DNA of 64,000 nucleotides from Stenopsyche tienmushanensis (taxonomy: Eukaryota; Arthropoda; Insecta; Trichoptera; Stenopsychidae), in contig WACJ01000402.1 in NCBI GenBank assembly GCA_008973525.1, positions 1,054,001-1,118,000 of the forward strand. Reading direction: 5' to 3'. A program made the translations under genes and the position numbers. This document shows positions 1 through 10,440 of the stretch, piece after piece. The first letter of the stretch is position 1. Every line of letters begins with the position of its first letter. Below the pieces are notes generated by a model. That model saw only the letters and a program-made list of their open reading frames with translations, ran no database searches and had not been told where the DNA came from.

Positions 1-624
1 AATTATTGATGATTCGTTAATGTTTTATTTTCCATTTCTGCTTCTACGCAAAGCTTATGAATTTACAATTTATAGAAATTTCTTTCATGAAAATGCCTAA
101 AATTTTAGAGTTATCATGTAGATGGCAAATATAAATGTATAAAAATTAATGTTTGTTTGTTTGTCCCATATGCGTTTCTACGTCAATCATCCGATTGCGA
201 TGAAACTAAGGTGAGTTATTGTGTGCATACACGTAAAGATTATTGTATTTGTACAATTATTGTTTTGCGAGACGTTTAGCGAATGCATCATGTTGTAATA
301 TACACGCAAATTAATCTTCAATGAACAAATGTTTGCTTTCGTAATCTTAAATTTTGCATTTGTAGCAGTCGTTATGATCTTAATTATTTTATCACCAACC
401 AAATAAATAACAGTCCTCTATTCATCTTTTGCGACAATAAACTACTACATAACAAACATTTTGGAGCTTGAAAAACCATACAATACACTCTAAAAATATA
501 AAATTTACCTACAAGAAAAACAGTTGGTCAATCTACATCTCAAGCATGAAAGAAAAAGACAATACGAGCTTAAAAAACATAAGAAACAACCATTTTTGTA
601 AACATATTCAAAGCTAATGGGCAA

Positions 625-1075
625 TTTAGATTGCAACTGGATGAAACAATTGACGACGATCAAATCATAGCTTATGTGCGGTATATTGTATCATACTTAC
701 CAACATCGAAGAAGAATTTTTGTTTCATCAGCCAATCCATAATTTGGTATACTCTTTTTCTACAGAAGATTTGTCTTGGCATCAATGCCATAGCATCCAG
801 GCTGATGGTGCGGCATCAATCCTTGGAACAAATCAGGTCCTCTGTTCATGAGTAAAAGACATTAATCCGCAGTTAAAACCTTTTTATTGTCTTCTTCATA
901 GGGAAAATCTCACTTCAAAGAGTCTGAAGAGTTAGATATTGTCACGAAAAAGTGTTTAAGTCGTTAATTTCTATGTGAAGTCCAAAGAAAAATCATTCTA
1001 CAAAAAGGTATCGAAATGTTAGAAAAGCGTTGGAATAAATGCATCACTCTTGAAGAAGACTGTGTTGATGTATAA
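625..1075 (+). pseudogene. hAT-type (Buster/ZBED/SCAND3-like) transposase remnant
   Basis: Translation from 634 gives QLDETIDDDQIIAYVRYI, the block that in ZBED5/SCAND3-like hAT transposases carries the first catalytic Asp (QLDExTD...YVRY). About 55 codons later, in another frame, comes ADGAASILGTNQ (from 801), matching the family's TDGAxxMxG block with the second catalytic Asp. The same frame reaches a stop at 849. It then reads VKDINPQLK and, from 888, CLLHRENLTSK, the family's HCxxHR...L..K block. Order, spacing and identity of the three blocks support the call; the frameshift and stops show it is dead. The N-terminal zinc finger and C-terminal dimerisation region were not found. Identity as hAT is confident, the clade less so. 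Confidence 0.72.
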
Positions 1076-1157
1076 ATTCGTTTTTTTTTATTTTGTTGCC
1101 TTTTAAAAATTACATTGTTTTATTAGTCATCCTACGAACTTATTGTGTGATGTGTCT

Positions 1158-1230
1158 TGACTACCAAAACAAACGCCTGATCTCATGTCTTAATTACCTC
1201 GGTTATCAAAATAACCGGACAAAAGAGCTT
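1158..1230 (+). repeat. Short stretch resembling repeat family D
   Basis: The string AAAACAAACGCCTGAT..TC and the nearby CTTAATTAC recall the conserved block of family D (copies near 38.1, 47.5 and 60.4 kb). Homology beyond about 30 bases is not clear, so this is a weak fragment. Confidence 0.3.
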
Positions 1231-1389
1231 AAGAAAGATATCACAACGAGTGTAAGATTGTGATGGCTTAATTACTAGAAGGCGCTTCGGACCTAAATAA
1301 AAAAGGGCCTCAAACAGTTTTTGATTTCACTTTTATGCATCGTGTAGAAATCATGATTGAAATACCAATATTCAATTGAAAAACGGGGT

Positions 1390-1523
1390 CTTTCTATGCC
1401 CTTTTGCCGCGGATTAAAGTTTGAATTTGAACGCTCTGGCGTACACGACGATATATCGACGTTGGCCCTTTTCGCAAGTATTGCCAACGACCATATATCG
1501 TCGTTTGGCACGGAGAGGGTTAA
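1390..1523 (-). mobile_element. piggyBac-like (TTAA) transposon end, single
   Basis: Read from the right, the sequence is TTAACCCTCTCCGTGCC at 1523-1507, followed by a subterminal repeat: two near-copies of CGACGATATATSGTCG on either side of a short spacer (about 1447-1504). The TTAA target, the CCC start and the CCGTGCC block resemble the proven two-ended element at 60901-62021. I could not find the partner end, so this may be a truncated copy. Confidence 0.45.
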
Positions 1524-2627
1524 ATTACTCTATAATGAACTCTGATTTAACAAATATTCTCTATAGAGGTCTAATAATATATTTACATCATAAGAAGACG
1601 CATTTCAAAATTGAATGACCAATTAAATATTTACTATAAAAAATCTATTTTAAATCAGAAAATGTAAACACACAAATGGCCTGAATGACCGGAAAAAGAT
1701 TGCGCATACGACTTATTTAACAATTGCAAAATTATGTTTATCAAAATCCTTTTATTAATTGCAGTAAAATATTTTAATATCATGTATTAAGTTTTATCTT
1801 TATGGCCTTTAGATTTCATAATGTAAATAATAATATTTACAAATGCGCTTTATTGTGTCCGAGCAATACACGTCAACGCACACATAACCTCGTCAATTAA
1901 AAATATGAATTATGCAAACTTGACAATATAATTAATATTTAAAATCGCGTAAAAAAACAATAAGAAAGATAATATTCATTGTAAAACATTTCTGTATCGA
2001 ATACACGCGTACATTTTCATCTTTGTATTCATTGTGAAGAATTATCACAATTTAAATATGCAAGTTGCCATAGAAAAAAAATACGAAAACAATCTAAGGT
2101 TATCACGCTATAAAAATAAATTTTAAATCTTAATTTTATACATTAATATCGAACGATAAAATAATAAAAATTAAGTATTTTAGCATAGATATTTTAATCT
2201 TGCATTATTGTCTGCGCTTTTTAAAAAAATGCTGTTAATTGCAAAATACCAAACAACAACAAAAAATTTACAAATACAGCAACCTAAATTTAAAAATATG
2301 ATTTTTATAACTATAAACATGAATAGTATGAGGCCGTCAACATATTAGCGTCTGACATTTGACTGCTTAAAAAATAATAAAATAAATTTTATTTCAAATA
2401 ATGTTTACGCATTTAAATCTATGGAATTTTAATATAGTTATAAAAAGCTTATATTACGCATTATGATTCGTTTTTTGGCGAAATAATGTCGTCGTTCAAA
2501 TTGTGATGTCGCTCGGAGTTACGTAAGGCGATAATATTGTCTATGACATCGGCGTGATTGTTTCTGATCGGAGTTTGTTTCATCGGCAAAGCCGGTGATT
2601 TTGTAATCACTTTTATTCTATTTAGCC

Positions 2628-5175
2628 ATGACGACCTTTTTATCAGCGAAGAACATTTTCAATCCAGGTACGGTGTCATTTTTTCGAAACACGCCTGACT
2701 TGTCAATAGTTTTTAAATGCGACGCAATTTTAGGTTATATATCTTACATAGTGTGGCGTTTGTATGTTTTTATGGTTTTCCACCAGCTGATGTATTAATT
2801 GCCTCGCTTAAATTAATTTTAATCGTCAATATACAGACTAGAATACTCATAAGACACTGTCATTAGATGTATATGATTCTTACTTGACTCAAACATTTTT
2901 TGGTGCACTAAATTGTTTAATTGAAATATTTACGTTAATATCCTTTCAGCTCTGAGATTGGCTATCAAACAGAATTATTTAATCGGAGCATATCAAATAT
3001 GCAATTCAAATGGGCTCAAATGCTTAACGCTAAATACTATCACCAGAAATTATGCTGAGAAAAAAGTGTATGAAAGAAATAAGCCTCATTGCAATGTCGG
3101 CACAATTGGACACGTTGATCATGGAAAAACGACTTTAACGGCCGCTATTACAAAAGGTAATCTAAAATGTTCTCCATAACTATCATTTTATAGAAATGCA
3201 TTTTGATTAACGTGTATTTTTTCTTAAACAGTATTATCAGATTTGGATCTCGCCACATGTAAAGAATATGCCGACATTGACAATGCACCCGAAGAAAAGG
3301 CAAGAGGAATCACAATTAACGTAGCGCATGTCGAATACCAAACTGAAAATAGGCATTATGGTCATACGGATTGTCCTGGCCATGCTGATTATATTAAGGT
3401 ATTTATATGTATTTATGTTTTTAATGTGACTTTGGAGTCTGAGGTCTCATCCAAAAGGCGTTTGAAAATGTTTCTTAATATTTTTCTCTCATACCTCTAA
3501 TTTCACCCTACTACTGACAACAATATCGTGTCCACATCATATTACCAAAAATTTACGCTAGAGGCCGGCGACTTTTACAGCATTAACCCTCGATACCACC
3601 ATATATTTGGTTTTTCATAGTCAATTTTAATGCCGAAATTAGCAGCAGCTCCTTTGCTAGATATAAGCGCTGCCAAAGCTTCTGACCTCGATTTAGCCAC
3701 AACGTTGATGTCATAAATAAAAGCATCATCCTTCCATGAATATGCACATCCCGATCTGTCAGCCTCCTTCATAATTGCCTCTAACACAGTATTAAAAAGA
3801 AAAACTCAGAAAAAAAGGTGTTTTTTAATGAGTAACTTTAATGGTCAGTTAAAAAACAACTCCCATTAACTCCTTGAATAGTGAGCTAAATTTTATAGCA
3901 CCCGTGTTCCAAGAGCGAGTTAATTTAGTTCGATTATTTCGATATTTCAGAATATGATAACAGGAACTGCACAAATGGACGGTGCGATATTAGTTGTGGC
4001 AGCCACCGATGGAGCTATGCCGCAGACACGGGAACATTTAATTTTATCAAAACAGATAGGCATTGAACATATAGTTGTATTCATAAACAAAGTTGATGCA
4101 GCCGATCAAGAAATGATAGAATTAGTAGAAATGGAAATGAGAGAACTTTTGACTGAAATGGGTTACGATGGTGATAATATACCAGTGATCAAAGGTTCTC
4201 GATTTAAATAATCGGAAGAAATTATATTATGTAGTTGTATTATGGCATACATTGCAATTTATTTGTCATTTATTTCAGGCTCAGCTCTGTGTGCTTTAGA
4301 AGGCAAAGATCCCAAAATCGGTTCAGAAGCCATAATGCAATTATTAGCCGAAGTCGATAAACATATCCCGACTCCAGTCCGAGATTTGGAAAAATCATTT
4401 TTACTTCCCGTAGAAAGCGTATATTCTATTCCGGGTCGAGGAACCGTCGTTACCGGACGATTAGAAAGAGGTTTGTTCTTATTTAATAAACGTCGGTAAT
4501 TTTATAAACGGTTTTTCTATATCAGATATAAATTTTAGGCATAATCAAGAAAGGCACTGAATGCGAATTCGTCGGCTATAATAAGACGTTCAAATCTATC
4601 ATCACCGGCATTGAGATGTTCCATCAAATATTAGATGAAGCACACGCTGGAGATCAATTGGGTGCTTTGGTGCGAGGAGTAAAGCGTGAAAGTATTCGTA
4701 GAGGAATGATAATGGCTAAACCGGGCACAGTTAAAGCCGAAGATAACATCGAAGCCCAAGTTTACATTCTCAGCAAAGAAGAAGGTGGTCGTGGAAAGCC
4801 GTTTACTTCATATTTCCAATTGCAAATGTTCTCAAAAACATGGGATTGTCCCGCTCAAGTCACAATTCCAGATAAAGAGATGGTCATGCCTGGAGAAGAT
4901 ACCAAGTAATAATTTAACACGGTAAAATTCTACAATGATAATTTTTATATTTATACTAATGTCGATCAAATTTCAGATTGTCGTTGAAATTATTCAAGCC
5001 TATGGTGTTGGAAAAGGGACAACGCTTCACTTTAAGATCTGGCTCCGTCACCCTGGGTACCGGAGTAATTACCAACGTTTTGGCACCGCTCACGGATAAA
5101 GATAGGGTCGGTTTGACCGAAGGCAAGAGAGCCAGAGAGAAGGCTCAGTCCAAAGAAGCTGTTGCGACAAATTAA
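2628..5175 (+). CDS. mEFTu1: Mitochondrial elongation factor Tu, complete, 7 coding exons
   Basis: Nuclear-encoded GTPase that delivers aminoacyl-tRNA to the mitochondrial ribosome. Coding exons by GT-AG joints and unbroken frame: 2628-2667, 2950-3156, 3232-3398, 3951-4194, 4279-4470, 4539-4905, 4977-5175, giving 471 residues, about the family's usual length. Residues 1 to about 48 are a basic, Ser/Asn/Thr-rich presequence ending TRNYA, fitting a matrix transit peptide. The G domain shows GHVDHGKTT (67-75), RGITIN (107-112), DCPGHADY (129-136), NKVD (184-187) and GSAL (220-223). Domains 2 and 3 follow, with [14 protein letters not shown] and PGEDTK...[10 protein letters not shown]. All GTP-binding motifs are intact. 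The start is the ATG beginning exon 1, the only one in frame that yields a presequence. The tail runs about 15 residues past the last conserved block. A second TUFM-type gene elsewhere cannot be excluded. Confidence 0.95.
3575..3787 (-). pseudogene. LINE reverse-transcriptase fragment in mEF-Tu intron 3
   Basis: A 70-codon minus-strand frame inside the 552-base intron 3399-3950. It reads [12 protein letters not shown]..., then a block aligned with the RT palm motif (AYADDIDIIxRS in LINEs), here decayed to [15 protein letters not shown], then [16 protein letters not shown], matching the LINE stretch G(L/V)KxNxxKTK. The spacing from the LEAIxREA helix through the YADD region to the EKT region is that of non-LTR retrotransposon RTs. 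The catalytic Asp pair is lost (YADD to IYDI) and the frame is short, so it is non-functional. The LINE clade cannot be settled from this length. Confidence 0.7.
3866..3940 (+). mobile_element. piggyBac-like (TTAA) end in mEF-Tu intron 3
   Basis: TTAACTCCTTGAATAGTGAG starts at 3866 and closely matches TTAACCATTTGAGTAGTGAG at 12636; both run on into GCTAA. Two places starting at TTAA and sharing most of the next 20 bases suggest ends of the same non-autonomous family. Only one end is seen here. Confidence 0.4.
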
Positions 5176-5296
5176 AGCAGTTTTACAAATAGTTATTCCA
5201 TGATTTCGCCGCAGAACACGAGGAAAATTCGATACACTTGTCAATATTTAAATCAATAAGACATTTTAGAAGATTAGCTTTTATGCGGATTGATGT

Positions 5297-5411
5297 AATA
5301 AAATGCAGTTAAAGATCATTTTGAAAAGTGAGAAACAAATCATTAAATTCCAGTCATTACATTTATGTTATTTTAAGGATGTAAGTTGTATGTTAAATAT
5401 TAGTAAATAAA
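5297..5411 (+). terminator. Poly(A) signals of mEF-Tu
   Basis: Two AATAAA hexamers lie downstream of the stop codon, at 5297-5302 and 5406-5411. The second is followed by a T-rich stretch (5428-5445), as expected of a cleavage and polyadenylation region, giving a 3' UTR of roughly 250 bases. Confidence 0.6.
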
Positions 5412-5439
5412 TTATAATCGTTTGAAAGTTTTCTTCTCA

Positions 5440-6935
5440 TTTAATCAATCGATATGTTTTTATGTTTGACTGTTTGTTTGAGATGGTCTTAATATTACGG
5501 TGAAAACCCAATTTTTTGCTTCCCGTTTGTGTAAATCATTTTATTGATTCACTATTTCGATGTGTGATTTTAATGACTTAAGCATTAAACAATATGACGT
5601 TGCTAGTTGATCGGCAGTGTCTACTCCTCCCATATTTTTTATTCAATTTTGAATAACTGTTGGCTTTTTAATCACTTCTTTTTGGTTGTTATTATCAATG
5701 CATTACTGGTTTTTTCTTCAGGGACTTTACCTCGCCAAATGCGATAACGATGTGTGCTTTGCATTAAGTATCATTATATTTCTCTTATGGGGAAAACCAG
5801 TTTAGGAGGCAGATTTTTTAGTGTTTTTCGTGATTTTTTTTTAACAGAGAAAGAATAATTAGAATTTGTTTAAACTTTGAGAATATCTTATTAATATTTT
5901 GAAGTACGTCTGAATTTTTTTTAAATTCATTTCTGCTGTATTTATTCGAGTATAAGCTGCTGTAAATGCCCCATCAGAGTTTGCTATTGGCGGGAATTGT
6001 GAGTCACAATTTTGATTAAAAATCAATACATAATTTTGATTTTATTAATAATATATTTTTTTAAGAAAATAAAACCAGTTTTTATTAAAAATGACATTTT
6101 ATGACGTTTTAGGAGTGTCTTAACAAAACGTTACGATTTTTTACCATTCTTTTGCACCTTCCATCTCGCGTGTGACCACCTAAACATCTCTTCAGTATTT
6201 CATCTTATATATATTGGAAGAATTTATTTCTGAAAGTCGGGGGTGCAATGGAGAAAAGTGCGCTTCAGGTTCTGTTTCAAGCGTTTTAGCTTTTTTTCTG
6301 GCACTTGCATCTTCACTAAAACTTGATTGACTCTTCATGTGTCGATTTCCGCGGAAGGATCTGTTACGTGGTTTACTAAATCGGTCTGTGGTATCCTGTT
6401 TTCCTTTCGAATAAGATTATATTTTGACTTTTAACTTTCAATACATATTAGGAAGGCCAAAGCTAAATTGATGATAACCAACGCTCTGTCGAAATGATAC
6501 CAATGCTTCTAGTACCTTCTAGTTAAGACCACTATTCTAAGAATTTGCAAAAAAGAACAACTGTAGACATCTCCCTCTTCTTTCATTTATTCCTGTAATA
6601 CAGCATAATAGAGCTAGGCAGTGAACAAGGGTCTAGTGACTCTGTACTACGTGTTGCGTGCTCCAGCACCGATTTGCGTTCACGTAAGTGCTCATAACAC
6701 CGGAATTTTGTTGTGAAACTTTGAAAACATATTCTTGAATAGTTTTACTAATAAAATAAAAAATAAATCAATTTTTCGAACTGTCTAAACTGATTTCCCC
6801 CCTTACGCACGCAATTGTAATATCGCCATCTGATGGTGAAATAGCAGAAAATTTTGCAATAAATTACAATATTTCATGGAATAACGAAGTGTTGGTGGCA
6901 GATATAGTATATATGTAAATTAAAATAAAGGTGTT
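5440..6935. other. Intergenic region between mEF-Tu and Ran
   Basis: The two genes converge here. The region is AT-rich and holds no exon of either. The only structure I can support is the minus-strand coding-looking remnant at 6192-6416 and a possible related short open stretch on the same strand near 5890-6005. The rest shows nothing recognisable. Confidence 0.6.
6192..6416 (-). pseudogene. Coding-looking remnant, possibly the N-terminus of a Mutator-like transposon protein
   Basis: The minus strand is open for 74 codons, ending at a TGA (6192-6194). It reads SKPRNRSFRGNRHMKSQSS, then SEDASARKKAKTLE, ending NIYKMKY. The basic FxGNxH...SARK pattern resembles the N-terminus of many insect Mutator-like transposon ORFs, which is recognition from memory rather than a search. 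Composition (Ser, Lys, Arg, Glu) is protein-like and unlike the AT-rich frames around it. It has no obvious start beyond the internal Met and no conserved downstream domain, so it is either a remnant or the last exon of an unrecognised gene. Confidence 0.35.
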
Positions 6936-6939
6936 GTTG

Positions 6940-6953
6940 TTTATTAATTTATT
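6940..6953 (-). terminator. Probable poly(A) signal of Ran
   Basis: On the minus strand the sequence reads AATAAATTAATAAA, two overlapping-range poly(A) hexamers about 430 bases past the Ran stop codon. No AATAAA closer to the stop is obvious on that strand, so the 3' UTR probably ends near 6920. Confidence 0.5.
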
Positions 6954-7376
6954 GAATTAAAAAGATCACTTTTACATATTGTCCTACTTGGTGGTATAAG
7001 TAACAAATTAAAAACTATGAGTATAAAAATGTACATACATAGTTATCATACTGAAAACAATACAGTAAGTCTTCACCCTTATTCGTTCACACATCTCGAT
7101 ATCACAAATTAACTTTCAAAAGGGGCGAATTGTCTTCCTCGCCGGGAAAACACAGCATAGTAATCTGGCACATGTAGGAAACAAAACTAGCATTTTCAAC
7201 GAAGATTTACTGTATCGAAATTTTCATGCACTATCGACGTTTGAACGCAACACACAGCACTGGAAAGTCACGTTACATAAAATGCTCCGCATGAATTTTC
7301 AAAACACAATGTTAAATAAAAATGGAATATTGATAGAAAATAAAAAGTCGACGAAACAGCGGCGAGAGAGACAGTC

Positions 7377-8466
<1,090 letters not shown>

Positions 8467-8633
8467 CTAGACCTCGGACAACTTCAATTTGGGAGGGAAA
8501 GCCGCCGCGCCTCCGCCTCACGGGAATTTCGCACGGCGGCGCCCGTTTCGGAAGCCCGCCGCTCCCGAACGGGGCATCGGCGACCGAAAAGAAGCCCGAT
8601 GACCGAAGCGCGAACCTCGAGAGCGTCGCCTAC

Positions 8634-8710
8634 CTGAAGTTTGGTGGTCGAGAGTCAGTGATTGCGGAAGCCTGCGACGAAAGCGCGCAGCCGGGTACTC
8701 AGTCGATACG
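8634..8710 (-). other. ran: Non-coding 5' exon of Ran (probable)
   Basis: On the minus strand AACTTCAG is followed by GTAGGC, a good donor at 8634/8633. It matches the acceptor just before the Ran ATG (8450), making a 183-base intron in the 5' UTR. The upstream limit of the exon is a guess from the change in composition; no initiator or TATA box is distinct. Confidence 0.5.
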
Positions 8711-8744
8711 GCTCACAATGGCGTCTCCGCACACCGATCCCGCA

Positions 8745-8754
8745 GCGCATGCGC
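8745..8754. promoter_or_regulatory. Palindromic NRF1/EWG-type site upstream of Ran
   Basis: GCGCATGCGC is a perfect palindrome fitting the core of the NRF1 (insect erect wing) consensus YGCGCAYGCGCR. It lies about 110 bases upstream of the presumed Ran 5' exon donor, in a CpG-rich TATA-less promoter, the usual setting for such sites. Binding is inferred, not shown. Confidence 0.5.
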
Positions 8755-8799
8755 ACCGCCTCGTTCGACGCGCAGCGACGACGACCAAATTTATCCGTT

Positions 8800-9734
8800 C
8801 CGCAACACCTAAAAAAACACCGATTCCACGTCAATAAATCGATAAAAACTATTCAAACTGACTCAAATATAAAGATTAATGATAATATTTTCCAATTAAC
8901 TTTTAAAACAAGCACAACTGCACCAACCAAAGCGAAAACATTCAAAACAGTTCAAAATAACGGTCAACGGCGATTTATTTAATCGACAAAAAAATAAAAA
9001 TAACGTCAAATTTAAGATTATTCCACTTAAAAAAAATAATTTATAACATGCAAGCAACTGATTCAATTAAATTCAGCATAAAAATCGAATTATTATCATA
9101 ATTATTTTGAATTTATTGAAAATCTTTTTCCCCCCTTATAAATAATATTCATACATCACCTCATAGATTTATTTTAAAATTCCGATAATATAAAATTGAA
9201 AAATCAGTCTAAATTGTCATAATGTACATCAACATTCAATAATTGTAAATAATAAAGAAACAACTAATTTCATTATAAATTTGGCTACATTACCATAATA
9301 TTATTAAATTTGATGTGAAAAATAATATTTTACAATGAGATTAAACTTTTTATTTAGTTTGCAGATCGAATAGATAATTTTTAAATTCAAAGATATTTCT
9401 ATTGTGAAATTAATATAACATAAAATTCATATTTAAAATGCTGTAACTAAAAAAATGTATTGTTCTAAATGATAATCATGTATTTATCGTATATTATACA
9501 AGTTCATTAAAATGTTTTAAAGTGTTTTAAATATATTTTTTTAAATTTGGCGTAATAATTAAAGTTCGTTGAACAAATGCTATATTTTGTTTGTTTAAAT
9601 ATTAAATGAAGTTCCGGTATATATAATGCTTAAAATATTTATTTTTTGTTGAATTTAAATTGTTATATTGATCGAAGGATGATTTATTATTTTTTTAAAA
9701 TGATATAGAAGTGATTAATTCCATTTTTAAGAGA
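8800..9734. other. AT-rich spacer between the divergent genes Ran and Syx1A
   Basis: About 0.9 kb of extremely AT-rich DNA separates the CpG-rich starts of Ran and Syx1A. I see no gene, inverted repeat or recognisable regulatory motif in it. The change to GC-rich DNA at about 9735 is abrupt. Confidence 0.5.
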
Positions 9735-10440
9735 GGATGAGTAATCTGGCGCCTCGACGTCGGGTCGCGAGCGGGCGGCGCAAAGACTCCCCCGATCGAC
9801 GGGCGGTACGTCGGGGTAGTCGGGAGCTGGTCGCGGCAGCGGCTGCCAGGGCCGCGCGTTGTCAGCGACGGCCGCGAGTATCGATCCCGGCTCCGCACCT
9901 CCGGCCCGACCATGACCAAGGACCGCCTCGACGCGCTCCGGGCGGTGAGTTTCGACGAGCTGCTGCCCGTCCGGGGGCGAATCCCGGCCTCCGGGGCCCC
10001 GGAAATCCGCCGCCGGAAAGGCGGGCCGCCGGGAGGTCCCCCGCGCCCCGAGAACCCGGTCGCCGTCTCCGCGCGATCTCGCCGAGGCGCTCCGGGAGCC
10101 TTCGCGTCGGTCTCGCGCGAAGACTCGCAGTTCCGTTCGACTCGGAGGTCTCTTTTGGGCGAGTCGATATCTCGTGCGGATTTAGCTCGGAAGATGACAG
10201 TTTCGCGCACCTAAATTTACGCTCCGTCGAACCTGCAAATCGTCGTCCGTATCGATCTCTTCGACTATCCCTCCGGTGGGCCGGCGTCGGGGCGCTTCGA
10301 CGGCGCCTTCGTCGCGTCCGAGACGGGGACGTCTCCGAGGGTAGTTTTTCGCGCGAAAACCGCCCGTCGCGGTCCTGTCGCAAAGGGAAAAGTGAGCCCC
10401 GTCGCATTTCCGGTTGGCGGTCTTAAATAATAAGAGCGAT
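9735..10440. promoter_or_regulatory. Syx1A: GC- and CpG-rich island around Syx1A exon 1
   Basis: Roughly 700 bases of strongly GC- and CpG-rich DNA set in AT-rich surroundings. It contains the 5' UTR, coding exon 1 and the first 500 bases of intron 1. No TATA box stands out. Such islands mark CpG-type promoters; in an insect this length is noteworthy. Long frames on both strands here result from the lack of AT-rich stop codons, not from genes. Confidence 0.6.
9912..9944 (+). CDS. Syx1A: Syx1A coding exon 1 (N-peptide)
   Basis: Eleven codons, [11 protein letters not shown], with a purine at -3 (GACC before ATG) and a consensus donor GTGAGT directly after. This is the syntaxin N-peptide that contacts Munc18/Rop. 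Confidence 0.93.

Larger units (their letters stand above)
1..2627. other. AT-rich flank upstream of mEF-Tu
   Basis: Very AT-rich, non-coding sequence. The supportable contents are a broken hAT-type transposase (about 625-1075), a short stretch resembling repeat family D (about 1158-1230), and a TTAA-type transposon end (to 1523). Between 1530 and 2450 I see only low-complexity AT-rich DNA. The 150 bases before the mEF-Tu start (2470-2627) are less AT-rich and presumably hold its promoter and 5' UTR, but no TATA box or other clear core element is visible. Confidence 0.6.

Noticed and set aside
9737..10426. Long frames (up to 229 codons) on both strands around Syx1A exon 1
   Set aside because: They arise from GC-rich DNA poor in stop codons; composition is Arg/Pro/Gly-rich in all frames and Syx1A exon 1 with its donor site explains the region.
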